DNA of 64,000 bases, from contig CAYSFD010000018.1 of assembly GCA_964430565.1 (NCBI GenBank), positions 62,001 through 126,000 on the forward strand, written 5' to 3'. The position numbers and the translations under genes are program-made. Positions 41,455-49,365 of this stretch are shown here, one piece after another (positions within the stretch are counted from its first letter, which is position 1; every line of letters begins with the position of its first letter). The notes beneath the pieces were generated by a model that saw only the letters and a program-made list of their open reading frames with translations, ran no database searches and was not told the DNA's origin. The stretch comes from VBDM01 sp964430565. Its GTDB lineage: Bacteria > Pseudomonadota > Gammaproteobacteria > Burkholderiales > SG8-39.

Positions 41455-42384
41455 TCAGGCCTTCTTCCCAAGCTCGGTCCCGGCGAGCTTCTCCCAGTAG
41501 CGCACCACCGCGGTGTGGTCGGCGCCGGCCCCGAGGCTCGCCTGCGCTTCGCTCCAGGCTTCGAGGCAGGCCTCGGCGAAGGGAGCGGGCGAACCGGTCG
41601 CGCGCGCGACTTCGACCGCCGTCTTCAGGTCCTTCACCATGAGGTCGAGCGAAAACCCCGAGTTGAAGCCGCGCGACAGGATGAACTGGTGGAACTTGTT
41701 GAGGGTCGAGTTGTTCATCCCGGTCGAGGCGTTGAGGATGTCCACCACGTTCTTCGGGTCCAGCCCGAAGCGCTGGCCCGCGAGCACTGCTTCGGTCGCC
41801 GCGGCAAGCCCGGCCGCCGAGACGTAGTTATTGAGCGCCTTCATCGCGTGCCCCGAGCCGAGCGGCCCGGTGAGAAAAATCTGCTTGCCCATCGCTTCGA
41901 GCAGCGGCCGGCAGCGCGCAATCAGCTCGGAATCGCCGCCGACCATGATGGAGAGCGTCGCGTCTGCGGCTTTCCTCACCCCGCCCGAAACCGGTGCATC
42001 GAGCATCGCGATGCCGCGCTCGGCGAGCCGCGCGCCCAGTTCGCGCGTGCCCACCGGGGACGACGAGCTCATGTCGATGAGAACGCTCCCGCGTGCCAGC
42101 CCCGCGAGCAGGCAGTCCCCGCCCGAGCCGAGCACCACCGCGTGCACGGCCTTGCCGTCAGGCAGCATCGTGATCACCGCTTCGCAGCCCCCGCCCATCG
42201 CCTTGAGCGAGCCTGAAGTCTCGGCCCCGGTCGCCTCGCGCGCGCGTTCGAGCGCGTCGCGGTTCACGTCATGCGCCTCGATCCGGTAGCCGGCACCGGA
42301 GAGGTTGCGTGCCATCGGCAGGCCCATCTTCCCCAGACCGATGAAACCGATGCGCGCCGGTGGAACGATGGAAGGAGAAGTCAC
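41455..42384 (-). CDS. 3-hydroxyisobutyrate dehydrogenase-family oxidoreductase
   Basis: A 309-residue beta-hydroxyacid dehydrogenase. The N-terminal NAD(P) motif is ARIGFIGLGKMGLPMARNL. Substrate motif DAPVSGGVRKA near residue 130, and catalytic Lys in GSGHAMKALNNYVSAAG near residue 178. Start choice is uncertain: I use the GTG at 42384, close to the Rossmann motif; the frame opens further back to 42558 with unlikely sequence. It is divergent from the next Bug gene. Acts on a 2-methyl or 3-hydroxy acid; substrate unknown. Confidence 0.88.
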   Translation of the reverse strand: MTSPSIVPPARIGFIGLGKMGLPMARNLSGAGYRIEAHDVNRDALERAREATGAETSGSLKAMGGGCEAVITMLPDGKAVHAVVLGSGGDCLLAGLARGSVLIDMSSSSPVGTRELGARLAERGIAMLDAPVSGGVRKAADATLSIMVGGDSELIARCRPLLEAMGKQIFLTGPLGSGHAMKALNNYVSAAGLAAATEAVLAGQRFGLDPKNVVDILNASTGMNNSTLNKFHQFILSRGFNSGFSLDLMVKDLKTAVEVARATGSPAPFAEACLEAWSEAQASLGAGADHTAVVRYWEKLAGTELGKKA

Positions 42385-42532
42385 GGGATTTTGGGGGAGA
42401 TCGTAACTACGCGGCGAGCCGCCGGCCACAGTTACACTCTCGGCTAAAATGGTACGCTTGCAAACGCAGTCTATAAGCGCGGGCCTCTGGACGTCAATCC
42501 GGTGCGCGCACGACAAAACGGAGGAGTGAAGC

Positions 42533-43498
42533 ATGAACCGTCTCGCCTTCACATGCACCGCCGCGGCCCTCGCCCTTGTGGCAGGGAACCCGCTTCACGC
42601 GCAGGACTACCCCAGAGGGTCGATTTCTCTGGTCGTTCCGCTTGCGCCCGGGGATGCGACCGACACCGCCGCGCGCGCCATCGCCGACGAGCTTTCGCGG
42701 GAGCTCAATGTGGCGATCATTCCGGTGAACCGGCCCGGCGCGGGCGGCGCGCTCGGCACCGAGCTCGTCGCGAAGGCGAAACCCGACGGGCAAACCATCC
42801 TCCTTACGAACAACGCGGCGCTGGTGTTCCGCTCGATCCTCGATCCCAAGACCGCGAACTACAACGCACTCACAGACCTTACGCCGCTTGCGCTGGCGAT
42901 GCGCTCGCCGAGCATCCTCGCGATACGCGCCGACGCGCCTTACAAGTCCTTCAAAGAGATGGTGGAGCACGCCAGGAAGAATCCGGGAAGCGTGCGCATC
43001 GGCACCGCTGGAGCGGGATCGGTGGGCGATTTCTGCCTGCGCACCATCGGCAAGCTCACGGGCGCCGAGATCACCATGGTGCCGTTCACCGGCGCTTCGC
43101 CCGCGGTCACCGCCGTGCTCGGCGGGCACGTCGAAGGCATCATCCTCGCGCTGGGCACGATGACCGGCCACTTGAGAAGCGGCACGCTGCGCGGTGTCGT
43201 CATCTCGAGCAAGTATGCGGATTTTCCGGACATCCCGACGCTGTCGGAACTCGGCTACTCGGAACCCCTTTTCGGAATCTGGGTCGGGTTCTTCGCTCCT
43301 GCGGGCGTGCCCGCCGAAGTCACCCGGGCGCTGGTTCCGGCGCTCGAGCGCGTCATCAAATCCCCCGCCATCGGAGCGAAGCTCAAACCGCTCGGAATGC
43401 TGCTCGATTATTCGTCGCCGGAGAACATGCGCGCCGAAATGCGCGACGAGCACAGGCGAGTTCTGGAGATCGCGACGAAATCGGGGCTCATCAAGTAG
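42533..43498 (+). CDS. Bug/TctC-family periplasmic solute receptor
   Basis: A 321-residue Bug receptor. Signal peptide to about residue 23 (LVAGNPLHAQ). Mature motifs DYPRGSISLVVPLAPGDATD, VNRPGAGGALG, KPDGQT, LGGHVEGIILALGTM and LSELGYSEPLFGIWVGFFAPAG fit the family; the sequence after PAG varies from the other two copies. ATG follows GGAGG at 42521-42525. Divergent from the 3-hydroxyisobutyrate dehydrogenase-like gene, sharing its 148-base promoter region, so the two may be co-regulated. Confidence 0.93.
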   Translation: MNRLAFTCTAAALALVAGNPLHAQDYPRGSISLVVPLAPGDATDTAARAIADELSRELNVAIIPVNRPGAGGALGTELVAKAKPDGQTILLTNNAALVFRSILDPKTANYNALTDLTPLALAMRSPSILAIRADAPYKSFKEMVEHARKNPGSVRIGTAGAGSVGDFCLRTIGKLTGAEITMVPFTGASPAVTAVLGGHVEGIILALGTMTGHLRSGTLRGVVISSKYADFPDIPTLSELGYSEPLFGIWVGFFAPAGVPAEVTRALVPALERVIKSPAIGAKLKPLGMLLDYSSPENMRAEMRDEHRRVLEIATKSGLIK

Positions 43499-43507
43499 CG
43501 TGAAAGT

Positions 43508-44320
43508 GTGAGCACGGACCGAGGACTTTCAGGCAAACCCATGAACGCCGGGGGCATGCGCACCTGGCGCGAGGGCGTGTTGCTGCTCGTCCTTTTCGCC
43601 GCTCTGGTGCTGATCCTCGCGGCGGGCCCCATTCCCCAGGACCTGCGCCTTCACGCCTACGCCGATGACCGGGCGGCGCTCGGCGTGCCTTACTTTTTCA
43701 ATGTCGTCTCCAACGTCGCGTTCCTGCTGGTCGGGCTCGTCGGGCTTTTCGCCGGCCGCGGCGGGAGTATTTCCGGGGCGTCGCGCTCATGGTTCGTGCT
43801 CTTCCTGGGCATTGCGCTCGTCTGCTTCGGGTCGGCCTATTACCACTGGGCGCCCAACAACGCAACGCTGGTCTGGGACCGACTGCCGATGACTCTCGCT
43901 TTCATGGGCCTGTTTGTCGCGCTCGTGAGCGAACACCTTGGGGAACGCCTCGAGCGCGTGCTGCTCGCGCCAGCGCTCATCGTCGGGGTCGCGAGCGTCC
44001 TGTGGTGGGATCAGACTGGCGATCTGCGCTTTTACATCTGGGTACAGCTGTCGCCGTTTCTCGCCATCATCGTGCTGCTCCTCGCCTATCCGGGCAGATA
44101 CACGCACCGCGCCTACCTGTGGTACGGGCTCGCGCTCTATGCGCTGGCGAAGATTGCAGAAGGATTCGACCGAGAGATCTACTCGTTCACCGGGCAGGCG
44201 CTCAGCGGACACGTGCTTAAGCACCTGCTGGCCGCGTGCGCGGTGTTTGTCATTTATCTGATGCTATTGCGCCGCCAGGAAGTTCCGGCAGTTGCTGGAT
44301 TCCCGCTTGCGCGGGAATGA
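43508..44320 (+). CDS. alkaline ceramidase-like membrane protein
   Basis: A 270-residue integral membrane protein with about seven hydrophobic segments. Motif FGSAYYHWAPNNATLVWDRLPMTLAFM holds the HisxxP-type signature of the alkaline ceramidase family, and SGHVLKHLLAACAVF gives the second histidine group near the C-terminus. This group may hydrolyse sphingolipid-like or other lipid amides; function in bacteria is uncertain. The GTG at 43508 opens the frame; the ATG at 43541 is an alternative. The last residues (AGFPLARE) overlap a dispersed palindromic repeat. Confidence 0.82.
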   Translation: MSTDRGLSGKPMNAGGMRTWREGVLLLVLFAALVLILAAGPIPQDLRLHAYADDRAALGVPYFFNVVSNVAFLLVGLVGLFAGRGGSISGASRSWFVLFLGIALVCFGSAYYHWAPNNATLVWDRLPMTLAFMGLFVALVSEHLGERLERVLLAPALIVGVASVLWWDQTGDLRFYIWVQLSPFLAIIVLLLAYPGRYTHRAYLWYGLALYALAKIAEGFDREIYSFTGQALSGHVLKHLLAACAVFVIYLMLLRRQEVPAVAGFPLARE

Positions 44321-44323
44321 CGA
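44294..44323. repeat. REP-like palindrome, single arm
   Basis: ATTCCCGCTTGCGCGGGAAT with flanks GCTGG and GACGA, the same arm as in 20071-20149. It forms the last codons and stop of the ceramidase-like gene. Confidence 0.7.
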
Positions 44324-44333
44324 CCTTGCACCC

Positions 44334-44708
44334 CTACGGCATCTGGATCTTGCCGGTGCCCAGAGGGCCTTGCGGAATGACGATCGATGAGGACGCCTGC
44401 CGGCGCAGATCTTGCAGTTCGCGCACGGTGCGGTCGATCGCCTCCTTGGCGAGCGCGCCGAACTTCTCCGCGGCTTCCCCGACCGATCCCGCGCCGATCT
44501 CGAACGCGATGGGGATGGACCCGGCGGGGGTCATGATCTGCGTCTCGCCGACGTACAGGATGGCTCGCGCCGCGTCCGGCTTGCCGTCTTTTGTGACCGG
44601 CGTCAGGCGGCGGATCGTGCCGATGCGCCGATCGGTGAAAACCTCCTCCAGGTAGAGCGTGTCCGGATCGAGCTTGAGCTCGGTGGACTTGAGTTCGGGT
44701 GCGGCCAT
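44334..44708 (-). CDS. hypothetical protein
   Basis: A 124-residue protein with no signal or membrane segment. It reads EVFTDRRIGTIRRLTPVTKDGKPDAARAILYVGETQIMTPAGSIPIAFEI and then a helical AAEKFGALAKEAIDRTVRELQDLRR. It ends with SSIVIPQGPLGTGKIQ. I do not recognise it; similar length cytosolic proteins are found in betaproteobacteria. ATG at 44708. The cyclase upstream on the strand begins 26 bases away. Confidence 0.65.
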   Translation of the reverse strand: MAAPELKSTELKLDPDTLYLEEVFTDRRIGTIRRLTPVTKDGKPDAARAILYVGETQIMTPAGSIPIAFEIGAGSVGEAAEKFGALAKEAIDRTVRELQDLRRQASSSIVIPQGPLGTGKIQMP

Positions 44709-44733
44709 GCGCGGAGTTTAACGCATTCTGTCG

Positions 44734-45849
44734 TCAGTCTCCGCCCGCGAACCGGTAGCAGCCCTTGCCGGCGCGTTTGGCCTCGTACATCGCCCGATCG
44801 GCTTGCATGAGCAATTCGTCGGCGATTCGGTCCCCGCCCGGAATGAGATCGCTGCAGGCGATGCCGACGCTGGCGCCGAGCCGCAGTCCACTCTGGGCGT
44901 AGGTATCGATTTCAGAGACGGCGTTCATGATCGCTTCGGCAACGGGGACGGCGTCGGACCTGTCGCGGTTTATTTCCATGAGGACCACGAACTCATCGCC
45001 GCCCAGCCGCGCGAAGGTGTCCGCCTGCCGCATCCGGCGCCCCACTCGCTGGGCGATTTCCTGAAGTGCGCGGTCACCGGCTTCATGGCCCAACGTGTCG
45101 TTGACCGCCTTGAACCCGTCGATGTCGAACAGAAGCAGCGCGACCGTGCGTCCGCTTCTTTCCGCGGCGGCAAGTACTTGGGAGAGGCGGTCATGAAAAT
45201 AGAGCCGGTTGGGAAGCTTTGTGAGCTGATCCTGCCCCGCGATCTGGACGACTTCCTCAATTTTCCCTGCCAGCTCGCGGTTTCCTTGTGCGATCCTCCC
45301 CAGGAGAATCGAAGCGTTGACCGAGTTCGCGGCGAGGCCGAAGATGATCGTGACACCGAACAGAATTTCCCCCTGCCAGTACGGGCTCAATGCGAGATTG
45401 CAGGCCATGCCGAGAATCGCGACGGCCGTCGCGAGAAACAGATAGTAGCGCCCGAAGCGCAGACCCCATCCCACCGTCGTGAGGAAAAGGAACCCTGCGT
45501 ACGCGGCGAACCCGCCCCCGAAATAGGCAATGTAGGCGACCGCAAGATTGTCCATCAGGACTGCGAGACCCCGCCTTGCATGAGTCGGTGCGGGGCGCAT
45601 GTAAACCAGCGCCGTAAGCGCGGCCGCGTACAGGGGAAACATGATTGCCGTTGCGACGATGCCATCGGGAAGACTGGCGAAACTTCCCATAGCCGCGAAA
45701 CCGCCGAGCCCTAGGAAGGTGCATATCAGACGCGTCTTGGCCTGGCCCCGCTCAATCCCTTGCGCGGCCTCCGCTCCCAGCCAATGCCCGAGCGGCAAGA
45801 GCCGATCGAGAAAGCGCCGAGCGGGGATTGCCGTCGAACCGGCGTCCAT
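44734..45849 (-). CDS. membrane-bound diguanylate cyclase (GGDEF)
   Basis: A 371-residue c-di-GMP synthase. About five hydrophobic segments (LICTFLGLGGFAAMGSF to FLATAVAILGMACNLAL) make an N-terminal membrane domain. The GGDEF domain shows DQLTKLPNRLYFHDRL, the active site ARLGGDEFVVLME and RxxD in RQAD five residues before it, so it has the inhibitory site. ATG 45849 follows GGAGA; the longer frame to 45996 is unlikely. Second GGDEF protein in the window; the signal is unknown. Confidence 0.92.
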   Translation of the reverse strand: MDAGSTAIPARRFLDRLLPLGHWLGAEAAQGIERGQAKTRLICTFLGLGGFAAMGSFASLPDGIVATAIMFPLYAAALTALVYMRPAPTHARRGLAVLMDNLAVAYIAYFGGGFAAYAGFLFLTTVGWGLRFGRYYLFLATAVAILGMACNLALSPYWQGEILFGVTIIFGLAANSVNASILLGRIAQGNRELAGKIEEVVQIAGQDQLTKLPNRLYFHDRLSQVLAAAERSGRTVALLLFDIDGFKAVNDTLGHEAGDRALQEIAQRVGRRMRQADTFARLGGDEFVVLMEINRDRSDAVPVAEAIMNAVSEIDTYAQSGLRLGASVGIACSDLIPGGDRIADELLMQADRAMYEAKRAGKGCYRFAGGD

Positions 45850-45928
45850 ATTGATTCTCCTTGTCCGGGCGCCCTGCCACGGGAGCCCGAAATGGCACGT
45901 ATGATAAACGACGCGTCCGCCTATTGGC

Positions 45929-46681
45929 TTACACCGCTGCGCCGACGAGGCGGGGCAGCGCCTCCCCGATCGGCTCGCGGAGAACCGCGTCGGCAATCCC
46001 GTCGAATGGGGTGGATTCTGCGTTGACGATTACCACGCGCGCGCCCGCATGCTTCGCTGCGGGCACCGCGCCCGCGATCGGATAGACCTGCAGGCTCGTC
46101 CCGACCGAGATGAGGAGATCCGCCTCGGCGGCCGCCTGCATCGCGCGGTCGATCACCTCCGGCACGAGCGGCTGGCCGAAAGAGATCGTGTCGCTCTTGA
46201 GGATTCCCCCGCAGTCCTTGCAGGCCGGATCGGGTTCGCCCGAGCGAACCCGGTCGAGCGCCGCCTGCATCGGGCCCTTGCCGCCGCAGGAAAGGCACAC
46301 CACGTCGTGCACCGTGCCGTGCACCTCGATCACGCGCGCGGGCGAATTGCCCGCTTGCTGGTGCAGGCCGTCGATGTTCTGCGTGATGAGCGCGTGCAGC
46401 TTGCCGCGCCGCTCGAGCGCAACGATCGCCATGTGGCCGGCGTTCGGCCGCGCGCCCCAGGCCGGGTGCGCGAGCCGCGCCTGCCAGGATTTCTTTCGCA
46501 CCTCGGGATCGGCGACGTAGTGATGGATGTTGGAAAGCTTCTCCGCCTCCGGGTCCTTCGTCCACACCCCTTGCGGCCCGCGAAAGTCGGGAATCCCCGA
46601 TTCGGTGGAAATTCCGGCCCCCGTAAGGACGACGATGCGCTTCGCCTCCTCAACCCAGGCGCGGATCGAAGCGGTTAACAT
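45929..46681 (-). CDS. sirtuin-type NAD-dependent protein deacylase
   Basis: A 250-residue Sir2 protein. NAD motif GAGISTESGIPDFRG at residues 21-35, TQNIDGLHQQAG at 100-111, catalytic His121 in EVHGTV, and a zinc cluster formed by C129, C132, C154 and C157 (CLSC and CKDC). SVGTSLQVYPIAGAVP follows. All features are complete, so it should be active in NAD-dependent removal of lysine acyl groups. Acyl specificity is not predictable; the bacterial type often removes acetyl or succinyl groups from CoA-ligases, and one is encoded three genes upstream on this strand. Confidence 0.94.
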   Translation of the reverse strand: MLTASIRAWVEEAKRIVVLTGAGISTESGIPDFRGPQGVWTKDPEAEKLSNIHHYVADPEVRKKSWQARLAHPAWGARPNAGHMAIVALERRGKLHALITQNIDGLHQQAGNSPARVIEVHGTVHDVVCLSCGGKGPMQAALDRVRSGEPDPACKDCGGILKSDTISFGQPLVPEVIDRAMQAAAEADLLISVGTSLQVYPIAGAVPAAKHAGARVVIVNAESTPFDGIADAVLREPIGEALPRLVGAAV

Positions 46682-46703
46682 GCGGCCGTGCTAGGCGCCC
46701 GGC

Positions 46704-47132
46704 CTACAGCTTCCTCAGCACGCTGACCGCGCGCACCGCATCCTCGGCCGAGTCGAGCGCAAGAAAGCCCGCGAACTTCCGCCCGACTGCGATCGCCGAG
46801 AACGCCCGAAAGCTGATGCCCGCATCCGCCAGCGCCCGCACGATCGCCGCCGTGGTGCCCCTCCGGTCGGCGCCCTCCACTCTCACCGCGTGGACGCCTT
46901 CGGTCTCGGCGAGGCCCGCCGCTTGCGCCGCCTGAAGCACCTTCGCCCCTTTGACGGGCAGGACGAACAGCAGCCCTTTGTCGAGCATCTCGGGTGCTCG
47001 ACGCGCGAACGCGAACTCGAAATTCGCCCCGGCCTTGGCGAGGGGTTCCAGCACGCGGGCGGCTCCGCCCGGCTGGTCGTCGATCATCGCCGACCACATC
47101 TCGGCGCGGCTTACCTTGAGTTTCATCTTCAT
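46704..47132 (-). CDS. ACT-domain protein
   Basis: A 142-residue protein with two ACT-like halves: MWSAMIDDQPGGAARVLEPLAKAGANFEFAF, and VEGADRRGTTAAIVRALADAGISFRAFSAIAVGRKFAGFLAL. Bridging sequence VHAVRVEGADRRG is in the second ACT domain. ACT domains bind amino acids and regulate enzymes. There is no catalytic domain, so it is a stand-alone sensor or subunit. ATG at 47132 (MKMKLK); an internal ATG two codons on is possible. Lies between the sirtuin and a membrane gene. Confidence 0.82.
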   Translation of the reverse strand: MKMKLKVSRAEMWSAMIDDQPGGAARVLEPLAKAGANFEFAFARRAPEMLDKGLLFVLPVKGAKVLQAAQAAGLAETEGVHAVRVEGADRRGTTAAIVRALADAGISFRAFSAIAVGRKFAGFLALDSAEDAVRAVSVLRKL

Positions 47133-47189
47133 GACGCACCTCCGTTGATGGCCCTTCCAGTATAGGCCGGCATCTCCTTGATGGCCCCA

Positions 47190-47657
47190 TTAACTGGATC
47201 TGGCGCGGGTCGCCGCACCGCCACCCAATGCAACAAAAAACCGCACCCACGCCCACAAGGCCAGCAGATCCGCGAGTACAGCTGCGATCCCGAACAAGAC
47301 GCGGCCGAGCATGTGACCAGTCTGCAGGGGTCCACGCACCGTGCTCAAGGAAAACCCGCTCCTCAAGCTCGATTCACTCGGCCCGAACGTGAACCAAGTC
47401 ACCGTCACCGCAAGCGCGGTGAGCATCAGGGCCGCAATCAGCGAGCGCGTCCTGGCGAGGCCTTGGGGCAGCGCGAGCAGCGCACCGCCGAAGGCGAAGA
47501 TCATCCCTACTGGCAATGCGGCAAACTCGCCAGCCGAAAACTTGTCCGCTTTCGGCTCCAAGAGATTAAGGCCAAGCGCCACAACGCCGAGGCCCATCGC
47601 GAACACGGCGAGGCCGATCGCGACGCGCTGGCCCGGCGATAAGGGTTTCTTTGCCAC
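47190..47657 (-). CDS. hypothetical membrane protein
   Basis: A 155-residue protein with four hydrophobic segments (VAIGLAVFAMGLGVVALGLNL, ALPVGMIFAFGGALLAL, LIAALMLTALAVTVTWFTFG, LFGIAAVLADLLALWAWVRFFVAL). GTG start at 47657. It lies 18 bases after the CoA ligase gene. No family recognised. A possible partner in envelope or transport work. Confidence 0.72.
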   Translation of the reverse strand: MAKKPLSPGQRVAIGLAVFAMGLGVVALGLNLLEPKADKFSAGEFAALPVGMIFAFGGALLALPQGLARTRSLIAALMLTALAVTVTWFTFGPSESSLRSGFSLSTVRGPLQTGHMLGRVLFGIAAVLADLLALWAWVRFFVALGGGAATRARSS

Positions 47658-47675
47658 ACAGCTCCCTTTCGCCTT

Positions 47676-49256
47676 CTAACTCCGCAGTTTGAATCGCTGT
47701 ATCTTCCCCGTTGCCGTCTTCGGCAGCTCGGGGAGGAACTCGATCCAGCGCGGATACTTGTAAGGCGCGAGCTTGTCCTTGACGTGCTGCTGCAGCGCCT
47801 GCTTCAGCGCATCGCTCCCTGAGTTCCCCGGCTTGAGGACGACAAAGGCCTTGGGTTTGATGAGTTTGTTCTCGTCTTCCGCGCCGACCACCGCCGCTTC
47901 GAGCACCGCTTCGTGGCCGATGAGCGCGGCCTCGACTTCCGCCGGCGAGACGTAGATGCCCGAGACCTTGAGCATGTCGTCCGACCTTCCCCCGTATACG
48001 TAGTAGCCGTCCTTGTCCACGCTGTACTTGTCGCCGCTTTTGGTCCAGCCGCCCATGAAGGTGTTGCGGCTCTTCTCGCGGTTGTTCCAGTAGTACGCGG
48101 CGTTCGTCGGCCCGCTGATCTGCAGCTCGCCCAGTTCGCCCTGCTTTACCGGATTGCCCTGCTCGTCCACCACGCGCAGCTCGTAGCCCGGTACCGCCTT
48201 GCCCGTGGTTCCGTAGCGCATGTCGTTCGGTCGGTTGGAGAGGAAAATGTGCAGCATCTCGGTCGAGCCGATGCCGTCGAGAATCTCGACGCCGGTCCTC
48301 TCCTTCCAGCCCTTCGCGATCTGGGGCGGCAGCGCCTCGCCCGCCGACACGCACAGGCGCAGCGCGAGGGATTCTCTCTTCGGAAACTCGGGGCTTGCGA
48401 GCATCGCGGCGTAGAGCGTGGGGACACCGAAGAATATCGTGGGCTTTTTTTCCACGAGCCGTTTGAAGACCGATGCCGGTGTCGGGCGCTCTGGCATCAG
48501 CACCGTGGTCGCGCCGGCAGCAAGCGGGAACGAGAGCGAGTTGCCCAAGCCGTAGGCGAAGAAGAGCTTCGCCGCTGAGAATACGACGTCGCTCTCCTTG
48601 TAGCCGAGGACGCCCTGGGCGTAGAGTTCCGCGGAGAAGATCATGCTCGAGTGAACGTGCACGGTGCCCTTGGGCATGCCGGTCGAGCCGGAGGAGTAGT
48701 TCCAGAAGCAGGGATCGTCCGAGGTCGTCGGAGCGGGCAAGAGGTCGAGCGAGGCTTTCGCAAGCACGTCCTTGAACGCGGTGTGACCCGCGGCACTTCC
48801 GCCCGAGACGATGACGTGTTTCAGGAACGGCAGCTTGGGCAGAAGCGGCGCGAACTGCGGCAGCAGTTGATCCGAAACGACGAGCGCCCGTGCCCGGCTA
48901 TCGGAGAGCATGAACTCGAAGTCCTTGGGCGTAAGCAGCGTATTCACCGCGATCGGGACGATGCCCGCCTTGATGCTGCCCAGGAATGCCGTGGGGAAAT
49001 CGATCGTGTCCGTGAGCGCAAGGAGCACCCGTTGCTCCATATCCAGGCCCAGCGCCAGGAGCCCCGAGCCGAAGCGGTTGACGCGCTCGGCGAGCTCACC
49101 GAACGTGTACTGCCCCGCGTCGTCTATGTAGGCGATCCTCGCCGCGCGGCCCGCGGCGAGATTGCGCTCGACCAGGTCGTACGCGGCGTTGTAGTCGCGG
49201 GGAATCTTGACTGCGGGCGGGCTGACCGTATGGTCGGCGCTGCTCAAGGACGGCAC
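47676..49256 (-). CDS. benzoate-CoA ligase family enzyme
   Basis: A 526-residue adenylate-forming ligase. The ATP motif is YSSGSTGMPKGTVHVHS near residue 175; GVPTLYAAML and LDGIGSTEMLHIFLS follow, and the C-terminal end PKTATGKIQRFKLR has the catalytic Lys. The pattern with HIFLSN and TGKAVPGYELRVVD resembles benzoate-CoA ligase (BclA). It makes an aromatic acyl-CoA from the acid, ATP and CoA. GTG start at 49256 follows GGAGA. Fits the BoxD and 4-hydroxybenzoyl-CoA reductase genes at the right end, but is not in the same operon. Confidence 0.9.
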   Translation of the reverse strand: MPSLSSADHTVSPPAVKIPRDYNAAYDLVERNLAAGRAARIAYIDDAGQYTFGELAERVNRFGSGLLALGLDMEQRVLLALTDTIDFPTAFLGSIKAGIVPIAVNTLLTPKDFEFMLSDSRARALVVSDQLLPQFAPLLPKLPFLKHVIVSGGSAAGHTAFKDVLAKASLDLLPAPTTSDDPCFWNYSSGSTGMPKGTVHVHSSMIFSAELYAQGVLGYKESDVVFSAAKLFFAYGLGNSLSFPLAAGATTVLMPERPTPASVFKRLVEKKPTIFFGVPTLYAAMLASPEFPKRESLALRLCVSAGEALPPQIAKGWKERTGVEILDGIGSTEMLHIFLSNRPNDMRYGTTGKAVPGYELRVVDEQGNPVKQGELGELQISGPTNAAYYWNNREKSRNTFMGGWTKSGDKYSVDKDGYYVYGGRSDDMLKVSGIYVSPAEVEAALIGHEAVLEAAVVGAEDENKLIKPKAFVVLKPGNSGSDALKQALQQHVKDKLAPYKYPRWIEFLPELPKTATGKIQRFKLRS

Positions 49257-49365
49257 GGTGACTCTCCTCGGCTCTCAGGGTTGCACCGCATTGTTCGCTC
49301 ACGCGCGCAGAGCGTCAAGGCGCCCGGATAGGGACGCAAAGCAACAATGCCGTAATCTATCCCGG

